Of a stretch of 64,000 bases of DNA, positions 58,143-64,000 are shown in pieces (within the stretch, counting starts at the first letter, position 1; each line of letters starts with the position of its first letter). The notes below the pieces were generated by a model. That model searched no databases. It worked only from the letters and a program-made list of their open reading frames with translations, and was not told where the DNA came from. Source of the stretch: Garcia nutans (lineage: Eukaryota; Streptophyta; Magnoliopsida; Malpighiales; Euphorbiaceae); NCBI GenBank assembly GCA_947685225.1, contig CANTUV010000062.1, positions 14,838,501 to 14,902,500 of the forward strand, in the 5' to 3' direction. Both the position numbers and the translations under genes were made by a program.

Positions 58143-58715
58143 TGTTGGATTATTTATATGGACTAATATTTATACATTAAATATAACATTAGGTTAAATA
58201 ATTTTATGTCATATATATATACTATCATAAAAAGGCTTGGCCAAAATATTAAAGTGATCTAATTTGGTTTAGGTTAATTATGGGCATATTTAAGGTTGTA
58301 AAGTATGGGTTAATATATGTGTAGATACTCTAATGTAATTTCTAATTTTATGATGGGCAAAATTGGAAATAAAGATATTAGGGTTATGGTCCCCAAATTA
58401 TGTGTTTGAGTTTTTTTTTTCTTATATATATCCCATCATATATAAGATAAAGAAAGAGGAAGGAGGAAGAAGTTTTAAGAGCTTAGAATTTTCTCTAAAA
58501 CTAAAACCTCTCAAACACATCAATTTGGAAGATCAAAACCATAAGGCTAAGGATTCAGATCTTCCATATGGATTAAGGTACGCTTCCGCTTTCAGTTTTA
58601 TTTAATTATTCTTGATGATTGAACATGAATGATCTTGGATTGATGATGGTTTTCATCAATTGATTTTGATCCTACCTATTGATGATGGTTTTCATCAATA
58701 GATTTTGATCCTACA
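58143..58715 (+). repeat. 3' LTR of the young copia
   Basis: Near-identical to 52071-52643. The small frame found in both LTRs is not a gene. Confidence 0.93.
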
Positions 58716-58720
58716 CTTAT

Positions 58721-59409
58721 TATTTCATTATTAACATTCTCATATGATTTCTTGTTCCTACAAATAGTATATTTTTCACGAAATTTAGGCTCTATATTCA
58801 TCGTAGCAGCAATTCTTTGGCAAAAATCATAGCATTTTCAAATCCATCTTCTCTATATATTTCAAAAAATGAAAGAAGATCTTTTAGTTGTTCTATAGCA
58901 AAACCAATATGCTTATCTTTTGATTGTAAATTTTTACTCACATAATTAATAGAAAAAAAAATTCATACCAAATAATCATTCCTAACAAAATTCAAAATTT
59001 TCAAGCTCATAATCTAAACATTCTACTTCACTTTTAATTTTAGGGTCTTCACTAATTTCAACTAATTTTAATCATCTCTTATTTGTGGAGTTTGATATCT
59101 TTGTGGAGTTTGATATCTCAATGCTTTAACACTTTCAATTTTACTTTTCCAACGTGTTTGTCACAATGATTTAACAGTTAGGTTAGGAATATGGTTCTGT
59201 AAAATTTTCCATCTTTTAGTAGAAGAAGAAAATAGTGAATATATATACATTGTAACACACCAAAAAAAGATTTACATTTAGTGCAAGAATTAGCTATATC
59301 ACATAAAACTAAATTTAGGCTATGACAACCACATGGAGTATAAAATGATCTAGGATTAATATCTAATTTTTTTTTGTACTCCTTGATATTTACCTTTCAT
59401 ATTAGAACC
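58721..59409 (-). pseudogene. hAT transposase, middle part
   Basis: Minus-strand text between the two nested LTR elements: LDINPRSFYTPCGCHSLNLV, CDIANSC, FSSSTKRWKILQNHIPNLTV and TRWKSKIESVKALRYQ, then EDGFENAMIFAKEL. Stops and a small duplication (TTTGTGGAGTTTGATATCT twice near 59085-59115) interrupt it. Confidence 0.75.
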
Positions 59410-60172
59410 ATTATTGTAATATCCCAAAGTATACCCTAAAAGTTTTGGAATATTTATTGTTGTATTTGGATTAAGTGTATATGTTAAGTGAGAAGAGAAA
59501 AGAAGTAAAGAGAGACAGAGTGTATATGTTGTATATATAGAAATATATACAACATATACAAGTCAAGGTGATGAAAGTCAAAAGAAGATATTTATTGATT
59601 TTAAATTGGTGAAATTAATTAAAGGAAAATAAAAGAGTGGAAGAGAATATATGAGAATATTTTAATGATTTATTGCTTGGTGGAGGTTTAAGTGGGGATT
59701 AGATATTTGACTTTGTCTCTTTTTCTTCTTCATTTTCTTCTTCTTTCTTTGGTTGGCCGGGTATCAAAGCTAAAGAGGGAAAGAGAGTTTTGTTTTCCTA
59801 AGATCAAAATTGAAGGAGAATTCAAGTGATCAAGTTGGAGATTTGAGAAATTTCATTAACTTTGGTAGGTTTCTTCTTGATTCTCTTATTTTATTTTAAG
59901 TTGTTATTGAGTTTGATGATTGATTGTGGATAGTATGAATATGTTTGATTGTGGTGTGTTTGAGTGTGTTGGGTATATTTGATTGTGATTTTGGGGTTGA
60001 ATTGAAGAGATGGAGTTAGGTTTGTTGTTGAAAGAGTAAGAGTTGTGACTTGGTAATTGATGTCAATATTGAGTTTGATCAATTATTTTTGGTAGATTTT
60101 CAATGTGTTTGTGTTTAATGGAGTGGAAAGCATAGAATACATGAATTTGGTCCGAAACAGAAGCATTTTGGA

Positions 60173-60325
60173 TGCCACGCCCGTGGCCCTTGGATGCCAC
60201 GACCGTGGGGGTGTTAAACAATTGGACAGATTTATTTTCTAACCCATGCCCGTGGGGGTTTGTGAGACCATGACCGTGGGGTTGTGAGGCCACGACCGTG
60301 GGGGTGTGAGGCCACGACCATGGGC
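60173..60325. repeat. Palindromic CCACGACCGTGG array
   Basis: About seven copies of CCA(C/T)G(A/C)CCGTGG-type half-palindromes (5-bp arms CCACG/CGTGG) at 12-60 bp spacing. Confidence 0.8.
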
Positions 60326-60880
60326 CCTAGTATGAGACTAATAGGTGAATAATTGTATTGGAATTCATGTGTATTGTTCCTTTTTGCATTAGGTTGTGAA
60401 GAGGTTGAGTTGCCCTAACCTAAGTGTTGAGGATTCTTGGAAGAGGAAGTGTATAGATTGGTGTGAGTTGTTCTTAAGGTAAGTACAAACCCTACATTGT
60501 TACATACATTTACATGATTTTGAGACTTAAAACATTTGGTTGTAAATGTGTTAAGCAATCTATTATATTGTCGATACATTTGATTAATGCTATTAATTGC
60601 ATAATGTGAAATATATGATGATCATTCAAAATGTATGCGCAATGTAATTGGTCATGATGAATTGTTTTAATGTGAATTGAGATATGATGAGATGTGAAGC
60701 CATTGTTGTTGGCTATGATAGTGCAAATGAAATAATTGGGGCATGGTTGCCTATTTGATTATGGAATATGAAATGAGAAATGAATTGAGAAAGAGATTGA
60801 TAAAGAGATAAATGAAATAATTGTGTGCTTAATATGTTATTCAATTTTTAGAGTTCTGGGTTTGGCGGCATGCCTATGAA

Positions 60881-61038
60881 TTGCTGGATAGGTGAAAAGA
60901 CCGGGTCGTAAGCCGAGTCCAGCTGAAAAATGTGAAATGTGATATTTTTGGGGTGAAAAGACTGGGTCGTAAGCCTCAAAAATAAATTCTTAAAACTAGA
61001 TTGAGTAAAAAGACTGGGTCGTAAGCTCAAATCTAGTT
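60881..61038 (+). repeat. Three constant-loop hairpins with 20-nt loops
   Basis: Loops at 60893-60912, 60954-60973 and 61006-61025 are variants of TGAAAAGACTGGGTCGTAAG. Stems: GCTGGAT..GG with CC..GTCCAGC (about 9 pairs, small internal loop); ATATTTTTGGGG-type with CCTCAAAAATA (11 pairs, one GU); ACTAGATTGAG with CTCAAATCTAGT (11 or more pairs, one bulged A). The stem sequences are unrelated to each other. Confidence 0.8.
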
Positions 61039-61706
61039 GATTATCCATGGATAAATGTATTGATAATTGTGATTATGGACCAAAGTAGTAACTCTGAACT
61101 TTGAATAACATATTAGTGTCTTTTGGGCCCATGCTTGTCTTTGTTTCAATGTGATTCATGAATGGTGAAACAATTGAATAAAATAATGGAATGTGGTATT
61201 ATGGAAAATATTAATATACCATTTATGAATATTGTCTTTATTGTTGAAAGTATGACATTGACATTGCATTATAGCATATTGTTATTGCGGTTTGTACCAC
61301 TAAGCCGTTGGCTTAGCGCAATTGTGGTTCATCACGCAGGTGACAGAATAGAACCAGAGAGCTCAGTTAGACCAAGTTGAGTTTAGATTCTGAAGCGTTG
61401 ATAGAGGGCTTAAAGATCAAAGACAAACTGCCGAACATGTATAAATTTTATGTTTTGTAAAACATTGATTTTGATATGTATATGTATTTGTAGATACCAT
61501 TATATTTTTCGCTGCGTATCGCATAAATGTTTTATCTATTGTACTTTATAATATGATTTGAATGTTTTCAAGTTTTCTCATATTATTGTTAAAAGGAATG
61601 AGTGGTTTGTTTAGTAAACTGTAGCATTCCTATATTCAGTATACGTATATTACATATATGGTGGTATGTAGTGTGCGTATACAGGGTATAGGGGTGTTAC
61701 AATTAT

Positions 61707-62947
61707 CATAATCTTGTCCCCTCATATTATTTATATCTAGTTTGATATTTTTTAATTCATCTACAATAACATCAAAAAGTCCTTTCCCAATTGTAACATC
61801 TACTTTAAAAAATTCTAAAAAAAATTTAACTTTTATTGGGCTAGAGGAAATATCCACACAACATAACACAAAAAGACATTTGCTCTTGTTGACTTGCATC
61901 TGGAGTACAATCAAGTATGATTGAAAAATGTTTTGCACCTTCAACTTTTTTTAACAATTTTCGTTTTAATTTCACTTGCTAATAAGTTTATCAGTTCATT
62001 TTGTATATTCTGTCCAAGATAATGATTATGAATTTTATCATCCTTAATACGTCGAATATGTTCTTGCATTATTGGATCAAATTCTGCTATCATCTCAATT
62101 AGGCTTAGAAAATTTTCATTACTTTCTTGGTAGATTTTTTCATTAGTTCCACGAAAGGCTAAATTATTTTTACCAAGTGTTCTTACTACTGCAATAATTC
62201 GTAATAATACATTTTTCCAGTGTTCTTTTTCTTTATTTATTTGATCTTGAACATGTTTATCAATTATTTTATTTTTCAATAATCTCATTTCTATATCAAT
62301 CCATGAAGTCATATTAGTGATATTCTCATTACTTATCTCATGATTTTTTAATTTAGTACTAAGATTTCTTCAATCATTACTACCTTTAATAGCTAGTTTA
62401 CATGCATTATGAACTATGCTAAATAATTTACAATAAAAACATAATACTTTATCTAAGTCTCTAGAATAAACTAGCCATCTTCTTTCATGTTTCTCCCTGT
62501 TCACTAATTTTTAAATGTAAAATGTTGATGAAAAGTGTCATGAGTATCTATCTTTAGGAAAATTTATATTGGTAATTTTAATAGGACACTTTTCCACTAA
62601 TAAATCTCTCAATTTTTTTTATCAATACATATCCATTGACTTGGATCATAAATATTTTTAGGAATCGAATCATCTAAATGATTATTTTGGTCGTTTTCAC
62701 TATGAGTTTCAAGATCATTATAATTTTTTTCACTAACTAATTCTTCTTCTCCCTCCAAAATTTCATTCTCATTTTAATCTATGTTATTATCTTGCTCATT
62801 CAAAGAACAATCACCTATATTTTTTGATTTATCATTTTTATTAGCTTTTATAAATTTATTAAGAGCGCCTTTTTGTGATTCTATCAAAGCTTCAACTCTT
62901 TTTTTTTTTAGTTTTGAATAATCAAATTCATATTTTCGAGTTGGCAT
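61707..62947 (-). pseudogene. hAT transposase, N-terminal part (TTF/DUF4371 type)
   Basis: Starts at ATG 62945-62947 (MPTRKYEYSKLKKKK..., then LIESQKGALNKFI). About 62620-62660 has IYDPSQWI. The frame 61941-62312 (LLKNKIIDKHVQDQINKEKE, VLLRIIAVVRTLGKNNLAFR, FLSLIEMIAEFDPIMQEHI, HYLGQNIQNELI) is the DUF4371 region of ZMYM1-like hAT transposases. 61707-61944 continues with CCVDISSSPIKVKFFLEF and GKGLFDVIVDELKN. Several stops and frameshifts occur. The coding text stops at 61706, where the solo LTR is inserted, and resumes at 59409. Confidence 0.82.
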
Positions 62948-64000
62948 TATAAACTATTATATAACTCAAGCAATTACACATACAAAAGATAATACATATG
63001 AATATAATATATGATTTATATGAAATAGAAGGGGAAAATACAATAAACAAAGAGCGGAAAGAGAGCAAAAGGTTTGAACAATAAAATCTGATTATTTTTA
63101 AGCTTCAAAGGGGCAGCGATATTTGATTCACTGTCACAAACTCAACCAATAAATTTTTCTTGTGTGAGTACTACTAAAAGAAAAGGATAGAAATTTAAAA
63201 AATAATCAATTTATATGTTGTTTTGAAAAAAATATAACAATACTTTTTTATGGGTTAATAATATTGTTTTAGTGGGAATTAAAAAAGAGAATTAAATTTC
63301 TTATTTTTAGCATTGATTAATTTTTGTTAGCGTTAATTACCAACTAAGAAAATTATAATCAAATCCCTTATTTTTAGGGAGGGATAGCCATCCATTGTTT
63401 CAATTTTTTATTTAAAGAAGGATATTAATCAATTTTTTTGGGGGGCCTAAAGCCCTTGTTTTATTTGCTTCACCCTTAAGCCGACACTAGTGAGGGAATA
63501 CACTTATAGATTATCTAACCCAAAACCTTAAAGCACTGGATTTATAGGTCCTTTCTACTTATATACCTCTCATTAGGTCTATCTCTTTCTAATATGGGAT
63601 TCTTTCACATTTGATATATTTTAATAATCTCCCTCTCAAATGTGAGCTCCATATCAGGATTGGGATCCCCCTTAAGCAGAATTCTTTTTGGACTTGGATA
63701 TGAGTATATAACATCACCTAGAGCACTTTATGCTTTTACCATTTTGAAGCCTACCGAAAGTAACCTTTGCTCTTCTACATGGAGAGATATGGACAACTAC
63801 AGGATCTAATTACCATTTCCTTACTCGTCCACTACCGAACCATTAGTTCCGATACTATGTGTTGGCACTAGGAAGCCCACTAAACAGAGAGATTTGCTTA
63901 ATGGGCCTAGTAAAGGAATACATTTGTGAACTTGATACCATATTCAAACTCAAAACCTTAAGGCATTGGGTTTATGGGTTCTTTCTACTTATATATTTCT

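Larger units (their letters stand above)
52071..58715 (+). mobile_element. Very young Ty1/copia retrotransposon
   Basis: 6645 bp; LTRs 52071-52643 and 58143-58715, both 573 bp with two differences seen (CCC/CCA and ATA/ATC near position 120 of the LTR). PBS TGGTATCAGAGC at 52646-52657, polypurine tract CAAGTGGGAGAT just before 58143, and perfect TSD CTTAT at 52066-52070 and 58716-58720. Lineage within copia not assigned. With a commonly used plant rate of 1.3e-8 substitutions per site per year, two differences suggest about 0.1 million years, a rough figure. Inserted in the hAT transposase. Confidence 0.95.
59415..61701 (+). mobile_element. Second solo LTR of a Ty3/gypsy-type element, 2287 bp
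   Basis: Begins TGTAATATCCC, ends TAGGGGTGTTACA, perfect TSD ATTAT at 59410-59414 and 61702-61706, inside the hAT transposase. No coding or PBS. Two internal arrays: CCACGACCGTGG-like palindromes (60173-60325) and constant-loop hairpins (60881-61038). Ends resemble those of the 41726-44406 solo LTR, so the same broad group, but the bodies differ. Frames inside are not genes. Confidence 0.88.
51406..63486 (-). mobile_element. hAT transposon, disrupted by two LTR elements
   Basis: Left end CAAGGCCGTCTTAA at 51406 and right end TTAAGCCGACA at 63486 are imperfect inverted repeats. They are bordered by TTAGTGAG (51398-51405) and CTAGTGAG (63487-63494), an 8-bp TSD with one mismatch as usual for hAT. 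Without the nested copia (6650 bp with TSD) and solo LTR (2292 bp with TSD), about 3.1 kb remain, filled by one transposase gene on the minus strand. Confidence 0.75.
51355..64000 (-). mobile_element. TRIM-like mini LTR retrotransposon, split by a hAT element (runs off window)
   Basis: At the right, a 5' LTR begins at 63860 (TGTTGGCACTAGG) and continues beyond the window. Next to it is a degenerate tRNA-Met PBS (63846-63857, minus strand TAGTATCGGAAC). A 230-bp non-coding interior follows, then a polypurine tract (63627-63640, minus strand TTGAGAGGGAGAT) and the 3' LTR 63495-63626, whose first part lies at about 51355-51397, left of the hAT insertion. Shared LTR text includes GGAATACA, AAAACCTTAA and TTCTTTCTACTTATATA. 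LTR of about 180 bp and no coding capacity fit a TRIM. Confidence 0.55.

Overview
The window is nuclear DNA of a flowering plant, most likely a dicot. It is very A+T-rich, has GT-AG introns, one plant-type gene (a CASP-like membrane protein) and a dense layer of plant transposable elements: Athila, Tnt1-like and other copia elements, CACTA with DUF4216/4218, plant mariner, hAT and LINE. Nothing bacterial, organellar or viral was seen. Most coding-looking sequence is transposon. Coordinates, LTR borders and target-site duplications (TSDs) were read by eye.

Layout. 1-5425: 5' half of an Athila (Ty3/gypsy) element on the minus strand, with its LTR at 3861-5425, inserted beside or in the 3' end of a decayed CACTA transposase gene (5794-9350, minus). 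9351-15711: gene-poor DNA with a minisatellite (12355-12735) and a palindrome-rich tract. 15712-19188: a three-exon CASPL2B-type gene on the minus strand, intact except that its conserved start codon is ACG. 20380-20760: LINE RNase H tail. 20927-22880: 5'-truncated Tnt1-like copia, abutting a Tat/Ogre-like LTR fragment with telomere-like repeats (about 22862-24140) and a mariner remnant (to 25633). 27546-44796: probably one roughly 3 kb non-autonomous CACTA element swollen by a copia (28059-34003, minus, TSD AATTC), a Tnt1-like copia (34029-39401, plus, TSD TGAAG) and a gypsy-type solo LTR (41726-44406, TSD TTGTA). 47767-49716: two copies of one hAT MITE family, a broken X8-domain exon and a retroposon tail split by the second MITE. 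51355-64000: a Russian-doll nest. A TRIM-like mini-LTR element is split by a hAT transposon (51406-63486), itself split by a very young copia (52071-58715, TSD CTTAT, LTRs differing at 2 of 573 sites) and by a second gypsy-type solo LTR (59415-61701, TSD ATTAT).

The only apparently functional host gene is the CASPL gene. The elements are mostly dead: the Athila reading frame holds five stops without a frameshift, the 28 kb copia has lost nearly all of gag, and the young copia carries one stop in protease and no in-frame ATG at its expected start.

Most interesting signal. Several retrotransposons carry tandem hairpins in which the loop is constant while the stem sequence changes but stays complementary. 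The clearest case is a triplet in the 5' leader of both copia relatives (53314-53530 and 32424-32641): 12-nt loops around CCAAAG, the same order, and nearly the same spacing (95/88 versus 97/87 nt). A second triplet with 20-nt loops lies in the solo LTR at 60881-61038, and a third, two-tier form in the Tat-like LTR at 23241-23420. I know no named family for these and propose them as candidate structured RNA signals.
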